64,000 nt of DNA from Trinickia terrae (GTDB taxonomy: Bacteria; Pseudomonadota; Gammaproteobacteria; Burkholderiales; Burkholderiaceae). Positions 52,810 to 63,741 of the stretch are shown piece by piece (position 1 is the first letter of the stretch; each line of letters starts with the position of its first letter). The notes below the pieces were generated by a model. It worked only from the letters and a program-made list of their open reading frames with translations. It was not told where the DNA came from and made no database searches. Location: contig NZ_SWJE01000011.1 in the NCBI RefSeq assembly GCF_005144415.1, positions 124,001-188,000 on the forward strand, in the 5' to 3' direction. The position numbers and the translations under genes were made by a program.

Positions 52810-53105
52810 GGTTGCGCTTGCTCTGCTCGGGTTGTTTGAAGCGGAGGCGAATGCGGACTATACGTGCCGATCCGATGCCGCCTAACCAACAAATTGGAAC
52901 ATCGATTCTCAGGCCGAGGCAATAGCGGCCGGCGGGCGCGCTCGCGCTGCCGCTTCGCGTTTCGAAATATGCAATTTCCAATTCGTTGTTTGGCCGCACG
53001 GCGCGCATTGATTATGGTTGGCGGTCTGCGGCGTTTGCCGCCGCTTTTTGTCATCGGTTCGTTGTTCGCCATCTTTTGGCGTATTGCACTGGAGCTTTCA
53101 CATCC

Positions 53106-54026
53106 ATGAAGAATTTGCGCCCGTTCCGCCTTGCGGCGTCGTCGTTTCTGCTTGCCGTCACGAGCGCGGCTTGCGTTGCCGCGCCGATTGCCGTCGGCTC
53201 CAAGATCGACACCGAAGGCAATCTGCTCGGCAACCTCATCGTGCAGGTGCTCAAGGCGCACGGGCTCGCCGTGACGGACCGAATCGCTCTCGGCACGACG
53301 CCCATCGTGCGCAAGGCGCTGGTGACGGGCGAGATCGACATCTGCCCGGAGTACACGGGCAATGCGGCATTCTTCTTCAACAAGGCCGACGATCCGCTCT
53401 GGAAGGACGCGGCGCGCGGCTATGAGGAGGCGAAGCAGCTCGACTACGCCGCCAACCGGCTCGTGTGGCTCGCGCCCGCGCCGGCGAACAACACCTGGGG
53501 CATCGCGGTTGTCGATGCGCAGGCAAAGGCGAATCACCTGAAGACCTTCGGCGACTTCGGCAAGTGGGTGACGAGCGGCGGCAAGGTCAAGCTCGTCGCC
53601 TCGGCGGAGTTCGTCAACAGCGCCTCGGCGCTGCCGTCGTTCGAGAAAACGTACGGCTTCAAGCTGCAGCAGGACCAATTGCTCGTGCTTTCGGGCGGCG
53701 ATACGGCAGCGACCATCAAGGCCGCGGCTAACCAGACCGATGGCGTGAACGCGGCGATGGTCTATGGCACCGATGGGGGCATCGCCGCCGCGGGGCTTGT
53801 CGTGCTCGAGGACAACCAGCACGTGCAGCCCGTGTATGCGCCTGCGCCCGTGATTCGCGAGGCCGTGCTGAAGGCGCATCCGGAAATCGCGGGCTATCTG
53901 CAGCCGGTGTTCGCGAGCCTCGACCTCAAGACGCTGCAGACGCTCAACGGCCGCATCCAGTTGAACGGCGAGCCCGCGGCGAGCGTGGCGGCCAGCTACC
54001 TGAAAACGAAGGGCTTCGTGAAATGA
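53106..54026 (+). CDS. Osmoprotectant ABC transporter substrate-binding protein (OsmF/YehZ type)
   Basis: A 306-residue periplasmic binding protein with a signal peptide ending ACVAA. The domain begins PIAVGSKIDTEGNLLGNLIV and includes ICPEYTGN, typical of glycine-betaine/choline binding proteins. The adjacent genes encode two permeases and an ATPase in the yehZYXW order, so it is the ligand-binding part. The 296-base gap before it holds no gene I recognise. Confidence 0.9.
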   Translation: MKNLRPFRLAASSFLLAVTSAACVAAPIAVGSKIDTEGNLLGNLIVQVLKAHGLAVTDRIALGTTPIVRKALVTGEIDICPEYTGNAAFFFNKADDPLWKDAARGYEEAKQLDYAANRLVWLAPAPANNTWGIAVVDAQAKANHLKTFGDFGKWVTSGGKVKLVASAEFVNSASALPSFEKTYGFKLQQDQLLVLSGGDTAATIKAAANQTDGVNAAMVYGTDGGIAAAGLVVLEDNQHVQPVYAPAPVIREAVLKAHPEIAGYLQPVFASLDLKTLQTLNGRIQLNGEPAASVAASYLKTKGFVK

Positions 54027-55234
54027 CGACGGGTGCGAGCAGCCGTTTGCACGGCGTTCCCGCTGCGGGCACTGTGTGGCGCCTGCCGCGCGTCGACAAG
54101 GTCGGCTGCCTTGTCGCGGCGCTCGTCGTGTTCGCGCTTGCCGCGCAGCCGTTCGTGACGTTTCGGGCGAACCGCATCGTCGAGGGGCATGGCATGCGCC
54201 TCGACGAGGTTTTCCCGGCTTGGCAGGCCAGCGCCCTCTATGCGGTCGGCGCCGCGAGCGCGGGCTTCGCGTTGCTGCGCGCGCGGCCGGGCTGGCGCTT
54301 CGTCGCGGGTGCGACGCTGCTGCTGGGGCTCGCCGTCGTGACGGGGCTCGCGCCCAGCCGCCTCGTGACGAGCGCTGACACGCCGCTGGCGCGCGTTTCG
54401 CTCGCCAGCGGCGCGTGGACGCTCGCGTTCGCCTACGCGGTGCTCGTCGTCGATGCCGGGGCGAAGCGCGGCTTCGGGCCGCTCGCGCGGCTTGCCGCGC
54501 TCACGAGTGCGCTGACTGTGTTCGGTGCGCTATGCCATTCCGGCTGGTGGGACGGCCTGTCGGTGATGCAGGAATACGCAGTGCGCGCCGATTCATTCCG
54601 GCAGGAAGCGGGCCGCCATGTCGCGCTGGTCGTCGGCGCCGTGGGCTCGGCGCTCGTCGTGGGCGTGCCGCTCGGCATCGCCTGCGCGCAGGTCGCGCCG
54701 TTGCGCGCGACGATCCTGCCTGCGCTCAACATCGTTCAAACCATTCCGAGCATTGCGTTGTACGGTCTTCTGATGGTCCCGCTCGGCTTGTTGGCCGCGC
54801 ATGTGCCGCTCGCCGCGGCGCTGGGGATCAGCGGCATCGGCACTGCGCCGGCGCTCACCGCTCTCTTTGTCTACTCGCTGCTGCCGGTCGTGTCCAGCGT
54901 CGTGGTCGGGCTGCGGCAGATTTCTCCGCAGGCGGTCGAGGCCGCCACCGCCATGGGCATGAGGCCGATCCAGCGGCTTGTGCAGGTCGAGCTCCCGCTC
55001 GCCTTGCCCGTGATTCTGGCCGGCGTGCGCATCGTGCTGGTGCAGGACGTGGGGCTTGCGGCGGTGGCCGCGCTGATTGGCGGCGGCGGCTTCGGCATCT
55101 TCATCTTCCAGGGGATCGGGCAATCCGCCATGGACCTCGTGCTGCTCGGCGCGATTCCGACCATCGCCCTTGCCCTCGTCAGTGCCGCCGCCTTCGATGC
55201 GGTGGCCGCACTCGCCCGTGGAGGCCGCGCGTGA
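54023..55234 (+). CDS. Osmoprotectant ABC transporter permease (YehY-like, large)
   Basis: A 403-residue permease: a long N-terminal part with four hydrophobic segments followed by a BPD-type permease domain with the EAA loop (VEAATAMGMRPIQRLVQVELPLA). The long N-terminus is characteristic of YehY/OsmY-type subunits. The ATG overlaps the binding protein stop; its own stop overlaps the next GTG. Confidence 0.9.
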   Translation: MTTGASSRLHGVPAAGTVWRLPRVDKVGCLVAALVVFALAAQPFVTFRANRIVEGHGMRLDEVFPAWQASALYAVGAASAGFALLRARPGWRFVAGATLLLGLAVVTGLAPSRLVTSADTPLARVSLASGAWTLAFAYAVLVVDAGAKRGFGPLARLAALTSALTVFGALCHSGWWDGLSVMQEYAVRADSFRQEAGRHVALVVGAVGSALVVGVPLGIACAQVAPLRATILPALNIVQTIPSIALYGLLMVPLGLLAAHVPLAAALGISGIGTAPALTALFVYSLLPVVSSVVVGLRQISPQAVEAATAMGMRPIQRLVQVELPLALPVILAGVRIVLVQDVGLAAVAALIGGGGFGIFIFQGIGQSAMDLVLLGAIPTIALALVSAAAFDAVAALARGGRA

Positions 55235-56205
55235 TCGAATTCGACCAGGTAAGCCGGCGCTTTGGCGCCACCGTCGCGGTTGACCGCGTTTCGCTCACGG
55301 TTCCGAGCGGCAGCATCACCGCGCTCGTGGGCACCTCGGGCAGCGGGAAGTCGACGCTGCTGCGCATGATCAACCGCTTGATCCCGCCCGACGAAGGCAC
55401 CATCCGCATCGACGGCATCGATACCGCCACGCTGGAGGAAGTCGCGTTGCGGCGCGGCATCGGTTACGTGATCCAGGGCAACGGCCTGTTTCCGCACTGG
55501 ACGGTGGCCCGCAACATCGCCACGGTACCGCGGCTGCTCGGCTGGGACGCGGCGCGCATCGAGGCGCGCGTGCGCGAGTTGCTCGAACGCTTCGGGCTCG
55601 ATCCCGCGGTGTATGCGAACAAGCTGCCGCACGCGCTGTCCGGCGGCCAGCAGCAGCGCGTGGGCGTGGCCCGTGCGCTGGCGGCCGAGCCCGAGATCCT
55701 GCTGATGGACGAGCCTTTTGGCGCGCTCGACCCGATCATCCGCGCGCGTGCGCAGGACGACCTGCTGGCGCTGCAGCGGCGGCTAGGCATTACGGTGGTG
55801 ATCGTCACACACGACATGGACGAGGCACTGCGCCTCGGCGACCAGATCGTCGTGATGGATCACGGCCGCGTGCTGCAGGCGGGTGCGCCGGAGCAGATCC
55901 TCGCGCGTCCCGCAGTGGATTTCGTTCGGCAGCTGGTCGGTGACGCCGACCGCGCGCTGCGCCTGCTCGCACTCACGCGGGTGGGCGAAGCCGCCGAGAC
56001 GGTCGGGTCGACCGAACCTGCCGGAAGCGGCGAAGCAGCGGGCCGGGCAGGGGCGCCGCTGTCCTCCGCGGCGACGCTGCGCGATGCCATGGGCGCGCTG
56101 CTTTGGCACGGCGTAGAGACGCTTCCCGTCGCCGACGACGATGGTGTCGTGCGGCGGCGCATCTCGCTGCCCGCCATTCTCACGCGCGCGCGGAGGCCGC
56201 AATGA
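55231..56205 (+). CDS. Osmoprotectant ABC transporter ATPase (YehX/OsmV type)
   Basis: A 324-residue ATPase with Walker A GTSGSGKST, signature LSGGQQQRVGVARA, Walker B ILLMDEPFGALDP, and a C-terminal region with a single partial CBS-like segment (about 270-320). The GTG start overlaps the permease stop. It energises the two permeases of this operon. Confidence 0.92.
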   Translation: MIEFDQVSRRFGATVAVDRVSLTVPSGSITALVGTSGSGKSTLLRMINRLIPPDEGTIRIDGIDTATLEEVALRRGIGYVIQGNGLFPHWTVARNIATVPRLLGWDAARIEARVRELLERFGLDPAVYANKLPHALSGGQQQRVGVARALAAEPEILLMDEPFGALDPIIRARAQDDLLALQRRLGITVVIVTHDMDEALRLGDQIVVMDHGRVLQAGAPEQILARPAVDFVRQLVGDADRALRLLALTRVGEAAETVGSTEPAGSGEAAGRAGAPLSSAATLRDAMGALLWHGVETLPVADDDGVVRRRISLPAILTRARRPQ

Positions 56206-56942
56206 AGCCCGCCGGCACCGTCGCGCGGATTGCGCTGCTGCTCGCGTTGCTGGTGCTCTTGCTGCGCGGCCAATGGGTTGCGCCGCTTTTCGCGCCGTTC
56301 GCCGACAACGGCGCGCCTGCGCTCTACGACCGCGCGAGCCTGCTCGATCTGGCGCTCGCGCATCTCGGGCTCGTTGCGGCAGCGAGCGGGGTGGGCTCGG
56401 TGCTCGCGGTTTGCGCGGGAATCTTCGTGACGCGTCCCGCGGGCGCGGAATTTCTGCCGGTCGCGCGCAGCGTCGTCAACATCGGCCAGACATTTCCACC
56501 CGTCGCCGTGCTGGCGCTGGCTGTGCCCGCATTGGGCTTCGGCGTGAAGCCCGTGCTGGTGGCGCTCGTTCTGTACGGGCTGCTGCCCATCTTCGAAAGC
56601 ACGCTCGCTGGCCTCGCGGGCATTCCCGGCACGACGCTCGAAGCGGCGCGCGCGATGGGCATGAACGCGCGGCAGCGTCTCTTCGCGGTCGAGCTGCCGC
56701 TCGCCTTGCCGGTGATTCTCAACGGCTTGCGCCTTGCCGTGGTCATCAACATGGGCACCGCGACGATCGGCTCGACCGTCGCTGCGAAGAGTCTCGGCGA
56801 CGTGATCATCGCCGGCCTGCAAACCTCGAACACTGCGTTCGTGTTGCAGGGTGGCCTGGTCGTCGCGCTGCTGGCGATCGCCGTTTATGACTTGATGGGG
56901 CAGGCGACGCGCGTACTCGCGCCCGCGCCTTTGTCGAGCTGA
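56202..56942 (+). CDS. Osmoprotectant ABC transporter permease (YehW-like, short)
   Basis: A 246-residue permease with about six hydrophobic segments and EAA loop (LEAARAMGMNARQRLFAVELPLA). Translation begins at ATG 56202 overlapping the ATPase stop. It is the smaller permease of the pair in the yehZYXW-like operon. Confidence 0.91.
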   Translation: MKPAGTVARIALLLALLVLLLRGQWVAPLFAPFADNGAPALYDRASLLDLALAHLGLVAAASGVGSVLAVCAGIFVTRPAGAEFLPVARSVVNIGQTFPPVAVLALAVPALGFGVKPVLVALVLYGLLPIFESTLAGLAGIPGTTLEAARAMGMNARQRLFAVELPLALPVILNGLRLAVVINMGTATIGSTVAAKSLGDVIIAGLQTSNTAFVLQGGLVVALLAIAVYDLMGQATRVLAPAPLSS

Positions 56943-56981
56943 CTTCCTGTCGATGTTTTCTGGCCTTCCAACGAAACGAAC

Positions 56982-58004
56982 ATGGCCGAGTATTTCGATG
57001 TAGACCACGCGCGCGAGATCGCGGCGCTCAAGACGAGCTTCACCACACGAACGGAGTGGCCGACCTGGCTGCTGATCGCCGTGATCTATGGCGGCTGGGT
57101 GAGCGTGCTGTGGCTCCTGGGGGCGGGGCGCTTGCCGCTTGCAGCGGGCACGCCGCTGCTCATCGTGCTGTGCGCGTGGTACATGTCGCTGCAGCACGAG
57201 CTATTGCACGGGCACCCGACGCGCTGGCCCTGGCTGAACAAACTGCTCGGCTGGCCGCCGCTCGCGATCTGGGTTCCGTACACGCTCTATCGGGAAAACC
57301 ATCTGAAGCACCACCGCGACGAGGCGCTGACCGTTCCGGGCTTCGATCCGGAGACCAACTACGTGCTGCGCGAACAGTGGTCGCGGATGCCGCGCTGGCG
57401 GCGTGCGCTGTGGCATGCGCGCAAGACCTTCCTCGGACGCATCGTGATCGGGCCGCCGATGAGCGTCGGCGCCATGCTGCTGAAAGCATGGCAGGCGCTG
57501 CGGCGCGGCGACGGGCGGCATGGCGCGATGTGGGTTGGTCACATTGCGGCCGTGGCCGTGCTGCTTGCCTGTGTGCAACGGTATGCCGGCGTGCCTTGGT
57601 GGTATTACCTGCTTGCCGTGGCGTGGCCGGCGCTCGGTCTCGCGATGGTGCGCTCGCTCTACGAGCACCGTGCGGCGCCGCATCCCAAGGCGCGGATCGT
57701 CATCAACGAAGCAGGGCCGCTGATGCGGCTCCTGTATTTGAACAACAACTACCACCTCGTGCATCACGATCTGCCCGAATTGCCGTGGTTCCATCTGCCG
57801 CGTGCGTACCGCATGCGGCGCGACGCCTACCGCAGCAAGTGCAGCGGCTTCGTGATCGGAGGCTACGGCGAACTGCTCAAGCGCCATGCGTGGCGGCAGA
57901 CCGATCTGCCCGTGCATCCCTTCGGTCACGGCCCGGCCGCCGTGTCCCTGAACGGCGGCGCGCGCGTCGCGGTGGTGAACGGGCGTGTGCAGATCAGCGC
58001 GTGA
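56982..58004 (+). CDS. Membrane fatty-acid desaturase
   Basis: A 340-residue membrane di-iron desaturase with the three His boxes: HELLH (72-76), HLKHH (107-111) and HLVHH (about 256-260), between four hydrophobic segments. It starts 40 bases after the osmoprotectant operon on the same strand. It could adjust membrane lipids under stress, but the substrate (fatty acyl chain or carotenoid/other) is not set by the sequence. Confidence 0.85.
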   Translation: MAEYFDVDHAREIAALKTSFTTRTEWPTWLLIAVIYGGWVSVLWLLGAGRLPLAAGTPLLIVLCAWYMSLQHELLHGHPTRWPWLNKLLGWPPLAIWVPYTLYRENHLKHHRDEALTVPGFDPETNYVLREQWSRMPRWRRALWHARKTFLGRIVIGPPMSVGAMLLKAWQALRRGDGRHGAMWVGHIAAVAVLLACVQRYAGVPWWYYLLAVAWPALGLAMVRSLYEHRAAPHPKARIVINEAGPLMRLLYLNNNYHLVHHDLPELPWFHLPRAYRMRRDAYRSKCSGFVIGGYGELLKRHAWRQTDLPVHPFGHGPAAVSLNGGARVAVVNGRVQISA

Positions 58005-58013
58005 GCTTCGAAT

Positions 58014-58595
58014 CTACCGATCGTCCAGCCCCTTGCCGTCGAGAATCTGCTGCATGCATTTCTCGATCCTTGACTCGCGGGTTTTGGATTGTTTTGGCGC
58101 GGAAAAATGCAGAAGGTAAGCGCGTTGCCGCCCCGGCGTCAACGATTCGAACGCCGTCTTCAATGCGGGAATGTCATCCAATTTATTTTTGAATTCTTCG
58201 GCGATGGCGAAATCCTCGGTCTTTTTGTGCGGGACCTTCAAGCCGGCTTTTTCGACTTCGATGGCTTCGCGGATATAGGACTTCAAGACCGCTTTCAGCT
58301 TGGTGATTTCCGAAGCGCTGGTGAACCGTATCTGGCGTCCTGCCTGCACGTTCTCCGTTTGCGTGATCAGAATGCCCTTGGCGTCCTTCAGCAAAGCACC
58401 CTTGATGAACAGGAGCGCGCAGTACTCCTTGAACCCATGCATCAAGACTACGTTTTTGGCGTCGAACGTATAGCAAGGAACACCCCACTTCAATTCCTCG
58501 GTCAACGCGCAGTCGAGAATGATCGCCCGCAATTGCTCGAATTCTTCCCGCCACTTTTTGGCGTTGCCTAGAAATTCATCGACCTTGAGATTCAC
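58014..58595 (-). CDS. YdeI/DUF1801-family protein
   Basis: A 193-residue protein with an N-terminal DUF1801 domain (EELKWGVPCYTFDAKNVVLM) and a YdeI/OmpD-associated C-terminal tail (PGRQRAYLLHFSAPKQSKTR). GTG 58595 has GAGGA seven bases upstream and is chosen over ATGs at 58658 and 58691, which overlap the fuconate dehydratase gene. It follows that gene but a functional tie is unlikely. Confidence 0.82.
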   Translation of the reverse strand: MNLKVDEFLGNAKKWREEFEQLRAIILDCALTEELKWGVPCYTFDAKNVVLMHGFKEYCALLFIKGALLKDAKGILITQTENVQAGRQIRFTSASEITKLKAVLKSYIREAIEVEKAGLKVPHKKTEDFAIAEEFKNKLDDIPALKTAFESLTPGRQRAYLLHFSAPKQSKTRESRIEKCMQQILDGKGLDDR

Positions 58596-58635
58596 TTGCC
58601 GGTCCTCGAAAGTAACGTGCGTTGATTCTTTCCGA

Positions 58636-59934
58636 TCAGGCGCGCCAGACCGGCCCATCAGGAAAGCAATACCGGTCGAGCGATGCCGCATGCATTTCGA
58701 TGCTATAGCCGGGCCGTTGCGGCGGCATATACCGCCCGTTGCGAATCACGACCGGATCGACGAAATGCTCATGCAGATGATCCACGTATTCGAGCACCCG
58801 GTTTTCCAGCGACGCCGACACGCAGATATAGTCGAACAGGGAAATGTGCTGAACGTACTCGCACAAGCCGACGCCGCCCGCATGCGGACACACGGGCACG
58901 CCGTATTTCGCCGCCATCAGCAGCACCACGATCACTTCGTTCAAGCCGCCCAGGCGGCAGCTGTCCACCTGGCAGAAGTCGATGGCGTTCGCCTGCAGCA
59001 GCTGCTTGAACATCACGCGGTTCTGGCAGTGCTCGCCGGTCGCGACGCCGATCGGACGCAGCCGCTGCCGAATGGCCGCATGGCCGAGAATGTCGTCGGG
59101 GCTCGTGGGCTCCTCGATCCACCACGGATCGAATTCCGCCAGGCGCCGCATGTTCGCGATCGCTTCATCGACGTCCCACACCTGGTTCGCGTCCATCATC
59201 AGCTTGCGGCTCTCGCCGATTTCTTCTCGCAGGATGCGGGCTCGCCGCACGTCCTCTTCGAGATTTCCGCCCACTTTCTGCTTGAAATGCGTCCATCCCT
59301 GCGCGACCCCTTCGCGTGCGAGCCGGCGGATCTTGTCGTCGTCGTAGCCTAGCCAGCCCGCCGAAGTCGTATAGGCCGGATAGCCGTGCGCGAGCATGTC
59401 CTTTTCCCGCTTGCCCTTGGTGTTCGCATGACGATGCAGCATCGCGATGGCTTCGTGCGGGGTGATCGCATCGGTCACATAGCGGAAATCGAGGCAGCGC
59501 ACGAGCGCTTCCGGGCTCATGTCGACGAGCAGCTTCCACACCGGCTTGCCTTCCGCTCTCGCCCACAGGTCCCAGGCCGCATTCACGACAGCGGCCGTCG
59601 CCAGGTGAATCGCGCCCTTGTCCGGGCCGATCCATCGCAATTGGCTGTCCGAGGTCATCGCGCGCCAGAATGCGCCCATGTCCGCCGCGATATCCTCGAG
59701 CGTCTTGCCGACGATCAGCGGGGCAAGCGCGTGCACCGCGCTCACGCAAATTTCGTTGCCGCGTCCGATCGTGAAGGTGAGGCCTTGCCCTGTGAGCCCC
59801 TTTGGAGAATCGGTTTCGAGCGTCACATAGGCGGCGGAGTAATCGGGCGCGGCGTTCATCGCGTCCGAGCCGTCGAGCGAGCGCGAGGTCGGAAACCGGA
59901 TGTCGCGAACGGACAGCCTCGTGATCGTGGTCAT
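58636..59934 (-). CDS. fucD: L-fuconate dehydratase (enolase superfamily)
   Basis: Converts L-fuconate to 2-keto-3-deoxy-L-fuconate. The 432-residue protein reproduces the catalytic residues and numbering of characterised FucD: Lys218 and Lys220 (HFKQK), Asp248 (MMDANQVWD), Glu274 (WWIEEPTSPDD), Glu301 (ATGEHCQNR) and His351 (VCPHAGGVG). It is next to a sugar ABC transporter of the CUT2 type on the same strand, giving a fucose/fuconate uptake and catabolic unit. The upstream gene is the sugar-binding protein. Confidence 0.95.
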   Translation of the reverse strand: MTTITRLSVRDIRFPTSRSLDGSDAMNAAPDYSAAYVTLETDSPKGLTGQGLTFTIGRGNEICVSAVHALAPLIVGKTLEDIAADMGAFWRAMTSDSQLRWIGPDKGAIHLATAAVVNAAWDLWARAEGKPVWKLLVDMSPEALVRCLDFRYVTDAITPHEAIAMLHRHANTKGKREKDMLAHGYPAYTTSAGWLGYDDDKIRRLAREGVAQGWTHFKQKVGGNLEEDVRRARILREEIGESRKLMMDANQVWDVDEAIANMRRLAEFDPWWIEEPTSPDDILGHAAIRQRLRPIGVATGEHCQNRVMFKQLLQANAIDFCQVDSCRLGGLNEVIVVLLMAAKYGVPVCPHAGGVGLCEYVQHISLFDYICVSASLENRVLEYVDHLHEHFVDPVVIRNGRYMPPQRPGYSIEMHAASLDRYCFPDGPVWRA

Positions 59935-60009
59935 CTGAGCATTCCCCCCGGAACGACGGAAAGAAGAGGAAGGGCCGCGACCCTTCCTCTTTCGCCACGC
60001 TGAAGGCGG

Positions 60010-60951
60010 TCAGTCGTAAAGCACGGCCGCGATCTTGGGGTCGTTCATATTGGTCTTGTCATACCAATAGAAGCCCGTATCGACTTTCTTGGGCAGCTTC
60101 TCGCCCTTGAGCGCCTTCACCGCGGAGTCGACGACGCACTTGCCGATGCCGACCGGATTCTGCGTAATGGCGCCGGCCATCAGGCCCGACATGATGTCTT
60201 CTTTCTGCTCCTTGCCCGAGTCGTAGCCGATCAGCACGAGCTTCTTGCCCGATTCCTTGACGCCGATCGCCGCGCCTTCCGCCGAGCCTTCATTGGCGCC
60301 GAACATCCCCTTGATGCTGGGATTGGCCTGGATCATCGCCTTGGCGATTTCCGCCGACTTCAAGTGGTCGCCGCCGCCGTACTGAACGGAGACGATCTTG
60401 ACGTTCGGATGCTTCGACTTCATCTCGTTGAGGAAGCCGTCGCGGCGGTCGATGCCGGTGCGGCTCGTCTGGTCGTGCACGATCACGCCGACTTCGCCGG
60501 AATCGCCGATCATCTCGGCCATCTTGTCGGCGGCCAGCGCGGCGGCGGCAAGGTTGTCCGTCGCGCAGGTCGTCAGCGGAATGTTGCTGTCGACGCCGGA
60601 GTCGAAGGCGATGACCGGTATCTTGTCGGTCTGCGCCCGCTTCAGGAGCGGGATGGCCGCCTTGCTGTCGAGCGCGGCGATGCCGAGCGCCTGGGGCTTC
60701 TTGGCGAGCGCGGCCGAGAGCATGTCGATCTGCTTGTCGACCATGGCCTCGGTTTCCGGGCCCTCGAAGGTGATCCTGACGTTGTGCTCTTTCGCCGACT
60801 GTTCCGCGCCGGCTTTCACCGCCTGCCAGAACTGGTGCTGGAAGCCTTTGGAAATGAGCGGGATGTACGGCTCGTCCGCAAGGGCAAGACTCGTTGCGCC
60901 GACAAGTGCGCCAACGCCGATCGCAACGCTGATGAGTTTTCTTTTCAACAT
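60010..60951 (-). CDS. CUT2 sugar ABC transporter substrate-binding protein
   Basis: A 313-residue periplasmic protein of the RbsB family: signal peptide ending ALADE, then PYIPLISKGFQHQFWQAVK and the ligand-site segments IAFDSGVD and FGANEGSAEG. AGGAGGA lies eight bases before ATG 60951. It sits between the permease gene and fucD, so L-fucose or a similar sugar is the likely ligand. Confidence 0.9.
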   Translation of the reverse strand: MLKRKLISVAIGVGALVGATSLALADEPYIPLISKGFQHQFWQAVKAGAEQSAKEHNVRITFEGPETEAMVDKQIDMLSAALAKKPQALGIAALDSKAAIPLLKRAQTDKIPVIAFDSGVDSNIPLTTCATDNLAAAALAADKMAEMIGDSGEVGVIVHDQTSRTGIDRRDGFLNEMKSKHPNVKIVSVQYGGGDHLKSAEIAKAMIQANPSIKGMFGANEGSAEGAAIGVKESGKKLVLIGYDSGKEQKEDIMSGLMAGAITQNPVGIGKCVVDSAVKALKGEKLPKKVDTGFYWYDKTNMNDPKIAAVLYD

Positions 60952-61048
60952 GGGTCTTCCTCCTAAGGTGGGCCTACCTCCAGCCGTTGGGGGAGCAGTG
61001 AGGCGCTCCCATTTCTTGATCTTGTTGCTGTCGTTGCCGCGGATAGCG

Positions 61049-62074
61049 TCAGCTTTTTTTGCGCCGCAATATGTCGGCATAGACCGCGAGAATGATGATC
61101 AGGCCCGTCACCACGATCTGCCATTCCTGGGCGACGGACAGGATGCGCAGGCCGTTGGTCAGCACGCTCATGATGAACGCGCCGATGATGGTGCCAAGCA
61201 CCGTGCCCGAGCCTCCGCTCAACGAGGTGCCGCCGATCACCACGGCGGCGATCGCTTCGAGCTCGTAGCCTTGGCCCAGCGCCGGCTGGGCCGAATTCAG
61301 GCGCGAGGCGATGAGCAGCCCGGCGACGCCGCAAATCGCGCCGCCCAAGGCGTAAATGGCGATCTTCCAGCGATCGGCGTTCACGCCGGAGAGGCGCACC
61401 GCCTCTTCGTTGCTGCCGAGCGCGAACGTATAGCGGCCCAGCGCCGTGCGATTGAGAACGATCGAGCTCGCGATCGCGAGCAGGAACAGGATCAGGACCG
61501 CGTTCGGCACGGGCACGCTGGGCAGGATGCGGCCGATCAGCGAATCCTGCGAGATCATGTAGAAATTTTCGGTGTCGTTGAAATAGATCGGCTGGTCGGA
61601 CGAGACGACGAGCGAAAGGCCTTTGAGCAGCAGCATCATGCCCAGCGTGGCGATGAAGGGCGGGATCTTCATTTTCGCGGTGAGGGTGCCGGAAACCGTG
61701 CCGCAGATCGTGCCCGTCCCGATCGCCGCGATGACGCCGGTCCACATCGGCAAATGCCAATAAGTGAGAAACACGCCGCAAATGACGGCGGTGAAGGTCA
61801 TCAGCGTGCCGACCGACAAGTCGATGCCGCCCGTGATGATGACGAACGTGCAGGCGATCGCCAGCACGCCGTTGACCGCCGTCGCCTGCAGGATGCCGAG
61901 GATGTTGTCCATCTGCATGAACGCGGACGAGGCGAAGCTGAAAAAGACCAGCAGCAGCAGCAGGCTCGCGAACGCGAGCATTTTCTGCAGCGCATTTGGC
62001 GCAAAGATGCGGGCTCTCAGGCCGGATGAGCGTCTCTCGCTCGCGAGTGCCGAAGTGTCCGATGGCTGTGTCAT
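61049..62074 (-). CDS. CUT2 sugar ABC transporter permease (RbsC type)
   Basis: A 341-residue permease with eight to ten hydrophobic segments and the RbsC motif region (GSNEEAVRLSGVNADRWKIAIYALGG). It lies 19 bases after the ATPase gene and about 98 bases before the binding-protein gene on the minus strand. Confidence 0.92.
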   Translation of the reverse strand: MTQPSDTSALASERRSSGLRARIFAPNALQKMLAFASLLLLLVFFSFASSAFMQMDNILGILQATAVNGVLAIACTFVIITGGIDLSVGTLMTFTAVICGVFLTYWHLPMWTGVIAAIGTGTICGTVSGTLTAKMKIPPFIATLGMMLLLKGLSLVVSSDQPIYFNDTENFYMISQDSLIGRILPSVPVPNAVLILFLLAIASSIVLNRTALGRYTFALGSNEEAVRLSGVNADRWKIAIYALGGAICGVAGLLIASRLNSAQPALGQGYELEAIAAVVIGGTSLSGGSGTVLGTIIGAFIMSVLTNGLRILSVAQEWQIVVTGLIIILAVYADILRRKKS

Positions 62075-62093
62075 GTAATACGCCTCTCGCGGC

Positions 62094-63605
<1,512 letters not shown>

Positions 63606-63609
63606 GGAA

Positions 63610-63640
63610 CGGATTCACTCTAGAAGCCGGGGTGAAACCG
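63610..63640. promoter_or_regulatory. Candidate operator of the fuconate operon
   Basis: CGGATTCAC (63610-63618) and GTGAAACCG (63632-63640) are an inverted repeat with one mismatch, five bases before the ATPase start on the other side. No regulator gene is in the window. It could be a transcription-factor site. Confidence 0.4.
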
Positions 63641-63741
63641 ATTCTACGTCGCGAAATAGCCGTGGCTCAAGATAAGACTTTCCTCAATGAAGCGGCATGG
63701 TGCGATGCCGCAAGAGGGGTGTGCGCCATAAGCCTTCTTAT

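Noticed and set aside
52810-53105. Short frame with RKQRIGNCIFRNAKRQRERA-like translation on the minus strand
   Set aside because: Arg/Lys-rich product in a non-coding gap with no ribosome site; the gap probably carries the promoter of the osmoprotectant operon.
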